From NCBI GenBank assembly GCA_031425695.1, contig JANPJV010000219.1:1-35175 (forward strand): DNA of 35,175 bases, given 5' to 3'. Shown one piece after another: positions 25,531 through 35,049 of the stretch; position 1 is the first letter of the stretch, and every line of letters starts with the position of its first letter. The notes under the pieces are model-generated. The model was not told the origin of the DNA. It ran no database searches and saw only the letters and a list, made by a program, of their open reading frames with translations. Position numbers and translations under genes: made by a program. The DNA comes from JANPJV01 sp031425695 (GTDB taxonomy: Bacteria; Pseudomonadota; Gammaproteobacteria; Xanthomonadales; SZUA-5).

Positions 25531-27729
25531 ATGAAACTCAAGCGCACTCAACTGGCGTTCGCACTGACCGCGGCGCTGGCCGCCCTGCCAGCCAACCAGC
25601 TTTTCGCCCAGACCGGGCCAGACGCGGAGGATGAAGCCGACAAGTCAGAAGCGGCGCAGCTCGGCACCATCACGGTCACTGCGCGCAAGCGCGAGGAAAG
25701 CCTGCAGGACGTGCCGATCGCCGTCACCGCCTTCTCCGAGCAGAAACTGGAAGACTTCAACGTCGAAGACATTTCCGATCTCGACGCGCAGGTCCCGAAC
25801 CTGACCATCTACGCCGCACGCGGCTCGTCGAGCACGGTCACCGCCTATATCCGCGGTGTCGGCCAGTCCGATCCACTCTGGGGCGTCGATCCGGGTGTCG
25901 GTATCTATCTCGACGATGTCTACATCGCGCGACCGCAAGGTGCGCTGCTGGATGTGTTCGACGTCGAGCGGATCGAAGTTCTGCGTGGCCCGCAGGGTTC
26001 GCTGTACGGCAAAAACACCATCGGCGGCGCCATCAAGTACGTGTCGCGCCCGCTCGACCAGGATTTTTCCGGTCGCGTCAGCCTGACCGCCGGCGAATAC
26101 AACCAGGCCGACGCCAAGATCAGTGTCAATGTCCCGCTCGGGGAGTCGGGCTGGGTCGCGCGCTTCGCCGGTGCTTCGCTCAGTCGCGATGGTTTTGGCG
26201 AAAACGTGCGCACCGGGCAGGACGTCAGCGACAAGGAAATCGTCGCTTCGCGCTTTACCCTGGGCTACATCGGCAGCGATTCCTTTACCTTCCGCCTGAG
26301 TGTCGACCAGATCGATGACGCTTCCGCGGTCCGCGGAGCGCGGATGCTCACCACCAATCGCTTCGCGCCGGGCGTGCTGCCGCTGCCGGGCCGCTATGAC
26401 GTGCGCAACGGCATGCCGAACGTCAACGACACGCAGATGGACGGCCAGTCCATGACGCTCGACTTCAATCTGAGCGACAACTGGAGCTTGAAGTCGATCA
26501 CCGCGCACCGCGAGTCGGACACGGAAACCAACATCGATTTCGACACGCTGCCGAACGTCGTCGCCGACGTCAAGGCGTTCTACAACGATGATCAGCTGAG
26601 CCAGGAATTCCAGGCCAACTACGATGGCGGCGGAGCGCTGACCGGCGTCATGGGCCTGTATTGGTTCAAGGGCGAAGCCGGTGGCAAGGTGCTCAACAAT
26701 TTCTTCAACCTGGCTTTCGGCAATACCAACGGCACCGTCGATACCGATTCGATCGCCTTCTATGGCGAGGGCACGTGGCGTTTCACCGACCAATGGGCGC
26801 TGACCTTCGGCGGCCGCTGGACCGATGAAGAAAAGACTGTCGACATCTTCAATCAGACCTTCACGAACGCGAACTTCAACGTCCCGGTTTCGACCGTGTC
26901 GGATCTAAACGACAGCGTCAGCTTCACCAACTTCTCGCCGAAGGTTTCGCTCGACTACCAGGTGACCGAAGACACCTTGCTGTACGGCCTGGCCTCGCGC
27001 GGTTTCAAGAGCGGTGGCTTCAACATCCGCGCGAACATCTCGGCGGTGCCGGCGTCAGGCTTGCCGTTTGACGACGAGACCGTGACCACTTACGAGTTCG
27101 GCGCGAAAATGGCCTTCCTGGACGACAGCTGGTTCGTCAACGCCGCGGTGTTCCACAGCGACTACAAAGACATCCAGTTGTCCATTTTCACCACGGTTCC
27201 CAACAGCAACCCGCCCGTGTTCTTCGGCGATTTCACCAACGCGGGCTCCGGCACCGCGCAGGGCGCCGAGATCGAAGTATTCGGGCAGCTCAGCGAGCAT
27301 TGGCTGGTGCAGGGCAATCTTGGCTGGCTTGATGCCGAATACGACACCTTCGTCAGTCGCGGTGTCGATATTTCATCCACGCAGAAATTCACCAATGCGC
27401 CGGAATTCTCGGGCGCAGTCTCGCTGCAGTACGTGACGGAACTGGAGTCGGGCGGCGAACTGCGCGGACGCGTGGGTTACAGCTACCAGAGCTCGGTGAT
27501 CCCGACCACGGATCTGTCGCCGCTGATCGAGCAGGAGGGCTACGGCCTGGTCAATGCGAGCCTGATCTGGCAGGTCAACGATCAATGGAAGCTCGCGCTG
27601 CAGGGCGAGAACCTGGCCGACGAGGAATACCGTACGACCGGGTACAACTTCGCTGCTGCCTTCGGCATCGTCACCGGCTTCTACGGCAACCCGCGCACGG
27701 TCTCGCTGACCGCGAGCTACGAGTGGTGA
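25531..27729 (+). CDS. TonB-dependent outer-membrane receptor
   Basis: 732 residues. AGGGAGG lies seven bases before the ATG at 25531. The signal peptide is TQLAFALTAALAALPANQLF with cleavage after AQ. A TonB box-like TITVTARKREESLQDVPIAV follows, then the plug (about 55-170) with YLDDVYIARPQGALLDVFDV and LRGPQGSLYGKNTIGGAIKY, and a 22-strand barrel ending in SLTASYEW with a terminal aromatic residue. The plug motifs match the large TonB family of Xanthomonadales and sphingomonads that includes receptors for plant or other polymers and siderophores. Nothing here fixes the ligand: no regulator, SusD or transporter is adjacent. It needs energy from TonB-ExbB-ExbD in the inner membrane. Confidence 0.94.
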   Translation: MKLKRTQLAFALTAALAALPANQLFAQTGPDAEDEADKSEAAQLGTITVTARKREESLQDVPIAVTAFSEQKLEDFNVEDISDLDAQVPNLTIYAARGSSSTVTAYIRGVGQSDPLWGVDPGVGIYLDDVYIARPQGALLDVFDVERIEVLRGPQGSLYGKNTIGGAIKYVSRPLDQDFSGRVSLTAGEYNQADAKISVNVPLGESGWVARFAGASLSRDGFGENVRTGQDVSDKEIVASRFTLGYIGSDSFTFRLSVDQIDDASAVRGARMLTTNRFAPGVLPLPGRYDVRNGMPNVNDTQMDGQSMTLDFNLSDNWSLKSITAHRESDTETNIDFDTLPNVVADVKAFYNDDQLSQEFQANYDGGGALTGVMGLYWFKGEAGGKVLNNFFNLAFGNTNGTVDTDSIAFYGEGTWRFTDQWALTFGGRWTDEEKTVDIFNQTFTNANFNVPVSTVSDLNDSVSFTNFSPKVSLDYQVTEDTLLYGLASRGFKSGGFNIRANISAVPASGLPFDDETVTTYEFGAKMAFLDDSWFVNAAVFHSDYKDIQLSIFTTVPNSNPPVFFGDFTNAGSGTAQGAEIEVFGQLSEHWLVQGNLGWLDAEYDTFVSRGVDISSTQKFTNAPEFSGAVSLQYVTELESGGELRGRVGYSYQSSVIPTTDLSPLIEQEGYGLVNASLIWQVNDQWKLALQGENLADEEYRTTGYNFAAAFGIVTGFYGNPRTVSLTASYEW

Positions 27730-27736
27730 GATGGCG

Positions 27737-27755
27737 GGCCGAGCGCTGCTCGGCC
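27737..27755 (+). terminator. Possible terminator stem after the TonB receptor
   Basis: An 8-bp perfect stem, GGCCGAGC - gct - GCTCGGCC, lies eight bases after the stop. There is no T tract, so it may only slow RNA polymerase or protect the 3' end. Confidence 0.55.
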
Positions 27756-27763
27756 GCCTTGAA

Positions 27764-27854
27764 GTAGGTCATGTTGGCCGCGTCAGCGGACTACTTGACG
27801 GCTGTTCCCGCAAACCGCCGTCAAGTAGCTCGCTGCGCGAGCAACATGACCTAC
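27764..27854. repeat. Full GTAGGTCATG palindromic element
   Basis: The left arm, 27764-27802, is GTAGGTCATGTTGGCCGCGT, CAGCGGACTACTTGACGGC. The right arm ends at 27854, and its reverse complement is GTAGGTCATGTTGCTCGCGC, AGCGAGCTACTTGACGGC. The arms are about 39 bp with only about 12 bp between. It is a perfect example of two REP-like units in head-to-head order, with GTAG at each end. Confidence 0.93.
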
Positions 27855-27963
27855 GAAAGCGACAAGCTTCGATGACCAGGAAGGCGTTTTCACGGTTACC
27901 GATCTTTGCCGGTCGTGCAGGCACGGCTGGTGTAACCTCACTCGCGTGGACGCCAACCCTCCC

Positions 27964-28626
27964 ATGACGCGAATCCTCATCGCCGACGATCACCCGATGT
28001 TCCGGGCGGCGCTGATCCACACATTGCGCGAGCTGGTGCCAGACGCGAGCCTGGTCGAAGCCGGTTCGCTGGAAGCGGTACACAGCTGGCTCGAAGCCAG
28101 CCCCGATACGGACCTGTTGCTGCTCGACCTGCATATGCCGGGCAGCCACGGCTTGGCTGGACTGGCGTCCGTGCGTTGCCGGCACCCGGCAGTCGCGGTG
28201 GCGATGATCTCGGCCAATGACGATCCCGAAGTGATCGCGCGCGCCATCGAGTTCGGCGCGCAGGCCTTCATTCCCAAGAGTGCCACCCCTGCGGAAATGG
28301 CCGCGGCGCTGCGCGCGGTCTTCGCGTGCGAAGTCTGGGTGCCGCGTTCGATGCAGATGCGCGCGCCCTCGGTGGCGGAGGTCGATCGCGAACTCAGCCG
28401 CCGACTAGGCTCGCTCACGCCACAACAGTTTCGGGTGCTCGAGCTGGTTGCCCTGGGCAAGCTCAACAAGCAGATTGCCGACGCGCTCGGCATCCAGGAG
28501 CGCACGGTCAAGGCGCACCTGCAGGCGATCTTCGAAAAGCTCGGCGCGCGCAACCGCACCCAGGCCGGCGTCATCCTGCGCCAGCTCGAGCTGACCGACC
28601 CGGCGCACCAGGTCGAGACGGCGTAG
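27964..28626 (+). CDS. crbR: NarL/LuxR-type response regulator, CrbR-like
   Basis: 220 residues. A receiver domain (1-118) has DDH near the start (8-10), phospho-accepting Asp55 (LLLLDLHMPG) and Lys105. A LuxR-type helix-turn-helix (about 152-212, LTPQQFRVLELVALGKLNKQ, TVKAHLQAIFEKLGARNRT) follows. Its place just before a kinase with an SLC5 domain is the arrangement of CrbR/ErdR, which switches on acetyl-CoA synthetase and acetate use. A GTG at 27946 is an alternative start; the ATG begins the conserved part. It is separated from the kinase by a hairpin element (gap 265 bp), so it may not share its message. Confidence 0.88.
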   Translation: MTRILIADDHPMFRAALIHTLRELVPDASLVEAGSLEAVHSWLEASPDTDLLLLDLHMPGSHGLAGLASVRCRHPAVAVAMISANDDPEVIARAIEFGAQAFIPKSATPAEMAAALRAVFACEVWVPRSMQMRAPSVAEVDRELSRRLGSLTPQQFRVLELVALGKLNKQIADALGIQERTVKAHLQAIFEKLGARNRTQAGVILRQLELTDPAHQVETA

Positions 28627-28688
28627 CGTGAAGAACGCTGGACGCCGTGTCCCACGACTGCTGATTCCTCGCTGCTGGGAAGAGAAGT

Positions 28689-28823
28689 TTTTTGACGCAA
28701 AGTGACGCAAAGGGAGCAAAGGACGCAAAAGAAGCCAGAGCTAGTCTCAGCCGGTTATATGCGAACTCTTGCTCCGCCTTTTTTGCGTCCTTTTGCACCC
28801 TTTGCGTCCCTTTGCGTCAAAAA
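28689..28823. repeat. GACGCAAAG palindromic element (copy 2)
   Basis: The left arm, 28689-28730, contains TTTTTGACGCAAAGTGACGC, then AAAGGGAGCAAAGGACGCAA. The right arm, 28779-28823, contains TTTTTTGCGTCCTTTTGCAC and ends TTTGCGTCAAAAA. The centre of about 48 bp is unique. It is the same family as 4042-4140 and stands between the two genes of the two-component pair. Confidence 0.93.
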
Positions 28824-28891
28824 TCACGGGTGATCCGGAGCGTGCACGAACCCAACGCGCAGTCACGTCCCGTGGCCTGTATCGGTCACCC

Positions 28892-31800
28892 ATGACCCCC
28901 GGCGCGCTCCTGGTCATTGGTGCGCTGCTGTGGGTCGGTATGCTGTTTGCAGCAGCGATCTATGGCGAGCGCAACGAGCGGCTGCAGCGGCGTTCGAACG
29001 TGATCTATGCGCTGTCGCTCGCGGTCTATTGCACCTCGTGGACCTTCTACGGCACGGTTACCCAGGCGATGCGCCACGGCTGGTGGGTGCCGCCGACCTT
29101 CGTCGGCACGATCCTGCTGTACCTCTTTGCCTGGCCGCTGATGGTGCGGCTGGTCGAGGAAGCGCGTGCGCGCAACAGTACCTCGATTGCCGACCTGCTG
29201 GCTTCGCGCTTCGACAAGAGCCCGCTGATCGCAGCGCTGGCAACCGGCATCGCGCTGATCGGGCTGGTGCCCTATATCGCGTTGCAGCTGAAGGCGGTCG
29301 CCCAGAGTTTCGATCTGCTGGCCAATGGACTGTTCGGCGGCACCCCGCCCGGCTGGCAGGATTCGGCCGCGCCAGCCGCGGTGTTGATGGCCCTGTTCGC
29401 GATGCTCTTCGGCACGCGCCGCGCGGGCGTGACTTCCTGCGGCATCGTGCTGGCGATGGCTTTCGAATCGCTGTTCAAACTGTTTGCGCTGCTCGCGGTC
29501 GGGATCTACGTGGTGTTCGTGCTGTATGACGGCCCGTTCGCGCTGGGCCAGGCGGCACAGGCCCTGCCATCGCCGGCACCTCCTGGAACCGCCTTCCTGA
29601 CCTTGGTCCTGCTCGGCGCGCTGGCGATGTTTTCGCTGCCACATCAATTCCACATGGCGGTGGTCGAGTGTCGCGGCCCGGGGCAGGTGCGCAGTGCACG
29701 CTGGCTGTTTCCCGTCTATCTGCTGCTGATCAGCCTGTTCATCCTGCCACTCGCCTGGGCCGGCCAGTTATTGCTCGCCGGCACGGCGATCCCGAGCGAT
29801 CTCGTCGTGCTCGGGCTGCCACTGCAGAGCGGTGCCCAGCCACTGGCGATCCTCGCCTTTCTCGGTGGCATGAGCGCCGCGACCGGCATGGTCGTGGTGG
29901 CGACGCTCACCCTCGGCATCATGGTCGGGAACCACTGGCTCACACCCCTGCTGCTCCCGGGCGCAGGTGGCAACCTCAAGTTGCAGGTGCTCTGGCAGCG
30001 CCGTGCCGTGATCGTGCTGGTGCTCGCTGCGGCGTATGTCTACAGCCGTTTCATCGTCGCCGGCGACGCACTCGCCGACGTCGGCTCGATTGCCTTTGCC
30101 GCGCTCGCCCAATTGGCGCCGGCGGTGATCGCCGCGCTGTACTGGCCACGTGCGCGCCGTCGCGGGGTGCTCGCGGGCATGAGCGCCGGCTTGCTGCTCT
30201 GGGCCTATACGCTGCTGCTGCCGGTGCTGGCGCATGCGCTGGGACATGATGGCTGGGCGCTCGCCGGGCCGTGGGGCCTGGCCTTTCTCGCACCGCACGC
30301 GCTGTTCGGCATCGGCGGCGTCGACGCGCTCACCCACGGCGTGCTCTGGAGCCTCGCGCTCAACAGCTTGGTGTTGATCACGGTCTCGCGGCGCGAGGCT
30401 GCGCAGGCACCGATCGACGATCTCGCACGCGTGCTCACGCGCAACGAGCTCAAGGATGTGGCGGCGCGCCTGCTCGATCCGGAGCGCGTGGCCAGCCTGC
30501 TCGGTGCCAGTGGCGATGGCGACGACAAGGCCGATGCGCGCCTGCTGCGCACGGTCGAGCACGAGCTCTCGGCGCTCGTCGGTGCCGCCTCGACGCGGCT
30601 GCTGCTGGATGCGGCGCGACGCGGCGCACGTGGCGAGCTGCAGGCGATGACCGAGGTGGTGGGCCAGGCGCGCGAGGCGGTGTCGTTCAGCCATGCCCTG
30701 CTCGACACCGCGCTCGCCAATCTCAGCCAGGGTATCAGCGTCGTCGATGGCAACTTGCGCCTGGTCGCCTGGAACCTGGGCTACGACGCGCTGGTGGGCT
30801 ATCCGCCCGGGTTCCTGGAAGTCGGGCGTCCGGTCGCTGACCTGTTCCGCTACAACGCCGAGCGCGGCCTGCTCGGGCAGGGCAACATCGACGAGCTGGT
30901 GGAACGCCGGATCGCGTACCTGCGTGCCGGCTCGCGCTATGTGTTCGAACGCAACTGGCCGAACGGCACCGTGATCGAGATCCGTGGGAATCCGATCGCG
31001 GGCGGTGGCTTCGTCACCACCTACACCGATATCAGCGCTTTTCGGCGTGTCGAGGCGGACCTCACCACCGCCAACGAGACCCTCGAGGCGCGCGTCGACT
31101 CGCGCACGCGCGCCCTGCGCGCCGCCACCGAGGAAGCCGAGCGCGCCAACGAGGCGAAGACGCGTTTCCTGGCAGCCATCAGCCACGATCTGCTGCAGCC
31201 GCTGAATGCCGCGCACCTGTTCACCCACGCATTGGGCCAGCAACTGCAGCAGCCCGAGCACCGCGCGGCGGTCCAGAACATCTCCAGCGCGCTGACCTCC
31301 ACCGAGGCGCTGCTCTCGGGCCTGCTGGACCTGTCACGCCTGGACGCCGGCGGCCTGAGTCCGCGCGTGCGCGGCTTCGCCGCGGCGGAGCTCATGGATA
31401 CGCTGACCACCGAATTCGGCGTGATGGCACGCGAGCGCGGCCTGGTCCTGGCGTCGGTCCGCTCGAGCCTGTGGCTGACCAGCGACCCGCAACTGCTGCG
31501 TCGGGTGCTGCAGAATTTCGTCGCCAATGCGCTGCGCTATACCCGCAGCGGCAGCGTACTGATCGGCATCCGTCGGCGCCCGGACGCGGTCGAGATCCAG
31601 GTGGGAGACAGTGGTCCGGGCATCGCGGAAGAAGATCGGACGCGCATTTTCGAGGAGTTCCAGCGCCTGCCCGCCGCCCGTGCCGCCGCCCCCGAAGGCC
31701 TCGGCCTCGGCCTTGCGATCGCCTCGCGCATCACCACGCTGCTCGGCCACACCATCACGCTGACGAGCGTTCCCGGGCGTGGCACGCTGATCGGCGTGAT

Positions 31801-32227
31801 CGTCCCGCGCGCGCCGGTCGGCGATCGCACCATGGTGGCGGCGCCGCCGGTCCTGCGCAAGATCGCAGCCGGACGCCGGGTGCTGCTGGTCGACAACGAC
31901 CGCGACGGCTTGCGCGCACTGGCCACGCTCCTGCGTGGCTGGGGCGTCGAGGTCGCCACGGCCAGCAACGGCGCTGCGGCGGAAGCGCTGCTCGCCGAAG
32001 CTTCAGCCGAGGTGTTGATCCTCGACTACCACCTTGACGATGGCGACACCGGCCTCGCGCTGCATGCGCGTCTCAGCGAACGCTTTGGCCCACGCCCCAG
32101 CATCCTCATCAGCGCCGACCACGGCCCCGGGCTCCGCGCCCTGGCCGCCGAGCGCGAAGTCCATCTCCTGCACAAACCGATCAAGCCGCTGGCGCTGAGA
32201 TCGGTGTTGACGCGGATGCTGGGGTGA
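28892..32227 (+). CDS. crbS: CrbS-like hybrid histidine kinase with SLC5 transporter domain
   Basis: 1111 residues. Residues 1 to about 500 form about 13 helices of the sodium/solute symporter (SLC5) fold. A cytoplasmic STAC-like linker (about 510-590) and a PAS domain (about 600-715, SQGISVVDGNLRLVAWNLGY) follow. Then come a short coiled coil, the HisKA domain with phospho-accepting His765 (FLAAISHDLLQPLNAAHLFT), HATPase (NFVANALRYT; GDSGPGIAEEDRTRIFEEF; GLGLGLAIA), and a C-terminal receiver with Asp1045 (ILDYHLDDGD). This is the architecture of CrbS/MxtR kinases, which pair with CrbR/ErdR and govern acetate scavenging in Vibrio and Pseudomonas. The SLC5 part may sense or carry its ligand. 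The ATG at 28892 begins the first helix (GALLVIGALLWVGMLFAAAI). Confidence 0.92.
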   Translation: MTPGALLVIGALLWVGMLFAAAIYGERNERLQRRSNVIYALSLAVYCTSWTFYGTVTQAMRHGWWVPPTFVGTILLYLFAWPLMVRLVEEARARNSTSIADLLASRFDKSPLIAALATGIALIGLVPYIALQLKAVAQSFDLLANGLFGGTPPGWQDSAAPAAVLMALFAMLFGTRRAGVTSCGIVLAMAFESLFKLFALLAVGIYVVFVLYDGPFALGQAAQALPSPAPPGTAFLTLVLLGALAMFSLPHQFHMAVVECRGPGQVRSARWLFPVYLLLISLFILPLAWAGQLLLAGTAIPSDLVVLGLPLQSGAQPLAILAFLGGMSAATGMVVVATLTLGIMVGNHWLTPLLLPGAGGNLKLQVLWQRRAVIVLVLAAAYVYSRFIVAGDALADVGSIAFAALAQLAPAVIAALYWPRARRRGVLAGMSAGLLLWAYTLLLPVLAHALGHDGWALAGPWGLAFLAPHALFGIGGVDALTHGVLWSLALNSLVLITVSRREAAQAPIDDLARVLTRNELKDVAARLLDPERVASLLGASGDGDDKADARLLRTVEHELSALVGAASTRLLLDAARRGARGELQAMTEVVGQAREAVSFSHALLDTALANLSQGISVVDGNLRLVAWNLGYDALVGYPPGFLEVGRPVADLFRYNAERGLLGQGNIDELVERRIAYLRAGSRYVFERNWPNGTVIEIRGNPIAGGGFVTTYTDISAFRRVEADLTTANETLEARVDSRTRALRAATEEAERANEAKTRFLAAISHDLLQPLNAAHLFTHALGQQLQQPEHRAAVQNISSALTSTEALLSGLLDLSRLDAGGLSPRVRGFAAAELMDTLTTEFGVMARERGLVLASVRSSLWLTSDPQLLRRVLQNFVANALRYTRSGSVLIGIRRRPDAVEIQVGDSGPGIAEEDRTRIFEEFQRLPAARAAAPEGLGLGLAIASRITTLLGHTITLTSVPGRGTLIGVIVPRAPVGDRTMVAAPPVLRKIAAGRRVLLVDNDRDGLRALATLLRGWGVEVATASNGAAAEALLAEASAEVLILDYHLDDGDTGLALHARLSERFGPRPSILISADHGPGLRALAAEREVHLLHKPIKPLALRSVLTRMLG

Positions 32228-32275
32228 GGCGTCGCGATGATGGCGAGATCAAGATCAAAGGTTCAACGCAGAGAC

Positions 32276-32425
32276 GTAGGCCGGAGTGGCCCGCTCCGCC
32301 CGACCAATCGTTGCCAATCAATCCGCTCGGGCCTCTCCGGCGCTTGGCGAAGAGCGCCGCTGAGCCCGATCGGAATCAGCTTCGGGCGAAAACCGATCCG
32401 TGGGCCGATCGGCCACAGCGGCCTA
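32276..32425. repeat. GTAGGCCG palindromic element overlapping a gene end
   Basis: The left arm starts GTAGGCCGGAGTGGCC (32276) and the right arm ends GGCCACAGCGGCCTAC (32425). The inner parts share GCTCGGGC / GAGCCCGA and CCGATCGG-type words. The last 50 bp code for the C-terminus of the minus-strand FAD protein. Confidence 0.8.
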
Positions 32426-33938
32426 CGTGTCCCGCCCGCGAACATACGGCGTCGATCACCCGGGCCGCCTGCTCGCGGATATCCGGGATGGCGGTGCATT
32501 CCCACAGGCTGCCGCGGGCGAGGGCGCCGAGCAGCCAGGCGGAATGCGTGTGGCCGCGTGCATCGACGAGCGCGTTGTCGGAATCGACGCTGAGCCCAAG
32601 CCCCAGCGCATCCGCGCGGGCGTGGCCGTGTTCGATGAGGCTGCCGATCAGCGGGCTCGCGGCGGCGCCGATGCGCGTCTCCAGCCCACAGGCCTGCAGC
32701 ACCAGCTCAGCCCGCTGCAGCCGCGTGATCTCCGAACCGCGCGGTTGCCATGCGATCACCACCGCCCCGGCATCAGCGGCGCGCGCGCTCAGTAACCGCC
32801 CGGCGCAGATCTGCAAGCGGCCCTCTGCCATCAGCCGCCGCAATTGCGCGTCGATTTCCGGCGCCATGCGATGGCGCGCGGAATCCCACCAGGTGCGCAG
32901 GTGACGCAGGAAGCGTGCGCGCTCCGGAACCGCGAGCGCTTGCCACAGATGGGTCGTTTCGTGGCGCAGGCTTTCCATGACCGAGCGCCAGTCGGGCGCC
33001 GCGAGCATCGCGGCGCGAATCTCACGCAACCACGCGCACAGGCGCGGCTGCGCTTCCATTCGCGCCAGCAGGCTCGCGGTTTCGCCAGGCGGCAGCGGAC
33101 CCGCACGCGTCTGCGTGGCAGGCAGCAATCCATGCCGCGACAGCATGTGGATGCGTGCATCCGGATAACGGTGCGCGGCGGTGAGGGCCAGGTCGACGGC
33201 GGTCAAGCCGCTGCCGATGATGATCACATCCGGCCGCCGCGGGAGATCCCCGGCCGCACGCGTGAATTGCCAGGGATCGACGCGATAGCTGCCGCGATCG
33301 ACCAGCTCCGGCGCAATGCCACGCAGGCAGCGCGGCGGCATTGCGCCAGGAGCGAGCACCAGCGCGTGCACGCGCCGGCGCTGACCATCGGCACCCAGTA
33401 GCTCCCAGCTTCCGTCGGCATGCCCATGCGCGCCGATGACTTCGGTCCCCCAGGCCTCGCAATCCTCTTCTTCCAACGCCGCGCGCAGCCGCGCGTGCAA
33501 GTAGCTGCCGTAATCGGCACGCGGATAGAACGCTTCGGTATCGGCGCTGCCATCGCGCACAGCCAGGTATTCGACAAAGTCGTCGGGCTCGGACTCGAGT
33601 ACGCTCATCCGCCGCGCACGCACATTCAGCCGATGCTGCGGATCGCTGGTCTGGTAGGCGACCCCACTGCCGTTGGCCTCGGGTGCTGCAATCCACAGCA
33701 GGGCCGGACGCTGTCCACGCGGATGCTGTTGCCAGGCGACGATCGCCGCCACCGCCGCCGCGCCACCCCCGACGATGGCGACGCCTGCATCCGCCGCAGC
33801 CGTGGCTGGGCTGCCGTCGCCGCCGGGCGTCGTATCCGAATACACCTCGGCGCCCGCGTGCCCGTACCAAGACTCGAACGTGTCCACCGGCGCTGCGTAG
33901 CTGGTCCGACTGAATGGGGTAAAGGCCCGCTTGCTCAT
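32376..33938 (-). CDS. FAD/NAD(P)-binding protein of the COG4529 type
   Basis: 520 residues, with GGAGG seven bases before the ATG at 33938. The first dinucleotide-binding motif is VAIVGGGAAAVAA (53-65). The family block GVAYQTSDPQHRLNVRARRM (92-111) matches the 'GxAYxTxDpxHxLNxxA' pattern of COG4529. A second nucleotide site is VIIIGSGLTAVDLAL (238-252). The N-terminus has a 50-residue extension without clear motif. Enzymes of this type are poorly studied; they are thought to be flavin-dependent oxidoreductases or hydroxylases. The last 16 or so residues (about GRCGRSAHGSVFARS) are encoded by the right arm of a repeat element, so the original end has probably been replaced. Confidence 0.85.
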   Translation of the reverse strand: MSKRAFTPFSRTSYAAPVDTFESWYGHAGAEVYSDTTPGGDGSPATAAADAGVAIVGGGAAAVAAIVAWQQHPRGQRPALLWIAAPEANGSGVAYQTSDPQHRLNVRARRMSVLESEPDDFVEYLAVRDGSADTEAFYPRADYGSYLHARLRAALEEEDCEAWGTEVIGAHGHADGSWELLGADGQRRRVHALVLAPGAMPPRCLRGIAPELVDRGSYRVDPWQFTRAAGDLPRRPDVIIIGSGLTAVDLALTAAHRYPDARIHMLSRHGLLPATQTRAGPLPPGETASLLARMEAQPRLCAWLREIRAAMLAAPDWRSVMESLRHETTHLWQALAVPERARFLRHLRTWWDSARHRMAPEIDAQLRRLMAEGRLQICAGRLLSARAADAGAVVIAWQPRGSEITRLQRAELVLQACGLETRIGAAASPLIGSLIEHGHARADALGLGLSVDSDNALVDARGHTHSAWLLGALARGSLWECTAIPDIREQAARVIDAVCSRAGHVGRCGRSAHGSVFARS

Positions 33939-34233
33939 GGGCGCCTCCGTTGCAGTTGCTAACAGTCAACCACGCGGCCCGTTAAAGCCTCGCTAAGCGC
34001 AGGTTACATTTGGGGTACAGGGGATGCGGATTGCGTTCATACCCGCCGCCTGGGGTAGCGAGGTTCCGTGCGCGCGACAACAGCCATTTTAGCGGGAAGA
34101 CTGCTCGCGCCGGCGGCCGCGTCTCCCTACGTAGCCAGAGCCGGGCGCCTTGCGCGCGCAGCAGTTTTCCGAATACGGGACTGGCGGGCGCATAGGACCC
34201 GGCCTACCTCCAAGTGCCAGCCGCGCGCCACGC
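33939..34233. other. Gap between the FAD gene start and the SDR gene stop
   Basis: About 295 bp without a gene. It should hold the promoter of the FAD gene (minus strand). A weak inverted pair, GTAGCCAGAGCCGGGC (34131) and CCCGGCCTAC (ending 34207), may be a decayed member of the GTAG-ended palindromes. I see nothing else that I can support. Confidence 0.5.
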
Positions 34234-35010
34234 TCAAAACCCGTAACGCAGAAACCCCCCATCCACCGCGATGCACTCGCCAGTGATGTAGCTCGCCGCC
34301 GGCAGGCACAGGAAGGCGACCGCCGCGGCGACTTCCTCAGGCTCGCCGATGCGCGCCATCGGCGTGCGTGCGAGCACCTCGTCGAGATAGTCGGTGTCCG
34401 CCAGTGCAAGCGCCGAGCGCTGGGTGCGGATATACCAGGGCGCTACCGCATTCACGCGGATGCCATCGCACGCCCACTCACAGGCGAGGTTGCGCGTCAG
34501 TTGCGCGATTGCCGCCTTGCTCATGCCGTACGGCGCGCCGGTGCGCACATGGGTCAATCCGGACACCGAGGCGATGTTCACGATCGCGCTTGCCGCGTGC
34601 ACGGCCAGCCACGGATGCAACAGCCGCGACAGCGAAAATGCCGCGTGCACATTGGTCGCGAACAGTGCGAGCACCTCCGCGTCGGAGTAGTCGAGCGCGC
34701 TCTTGCGCACATTGCCACCCGCGTTGTTGACCAGGATATGCACCGGCGTCGACAGGTCGCGGACCCAGTCGATCAGCTCGAGGCGTTGCTCACTGTTCCC
34801 GACATCGGCGGCAAAGGCGCGCACCTGGCGTTGCGGGAATTCCTCCTCGAGCTCGACGCAGCGCTGATCGAGCAGGCCCTCGTCGCGCGCCACCAGCAAC
34901 AGGTCGGCGCCGAACGCGAGCAACTCGCGCGCACACGCAAGGCCGATCCCCCGCGTCGCCCCGGTGATCAGCGCAGTTTGTCCGGAAAGGCGCCAGCGGT
35001 CTGCGAACAT
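34234..35010 (-). CDS. Short-chain dehydrogenase/reductase (tropinone-reductase-like)
   Basis: 258 residues, the classical SDR length. The cofactor motif is TGATRGIG (16-23), with NNAG at 95-98 and structural Asn120. The catalytic set is Ser148, Tyr161 and Lys165 (SVSGLTHVRTGAPYGMSKAA). The C-terminal PYIRT-like segment is APWYIRTQ, and AVDGGFLRYGF ends the chain. The ARD after the second strand (about 41-43) suggests NADP(H) preference. The best match in pattern is to the tropinone reductase-like group, whose bacterial substrates are mostly unknown. No partner gene is adjacent. Confidence 0.92.
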   Translation of the reverse strand: MFADRWRLSGQTALITGATRGIGLACARELLAFGADLLLVARDEGLLDQRCVELEEEFPQRQVRAFAADVGNSEQRLELIDWVRDLSTPVHILVNNAGGNVRKSALDYSDAEVLALFATNVHAAFSLSRLLHPWLAVHAASAIVNIASVSGLTHVRTGAPYGMSKAAIAQLTRNLACEWACDGIRVNAVAPWYIRTQRSALALADTDYLDEVLARTPMARIGEPEEVAAAVAFLCLPAASYITGECIAVDGGFLRYGF

Positions 35011-35049
35011 GGGTTGGCCTAGTCAGTGAAGTGAAAAAGACTAACGCGC

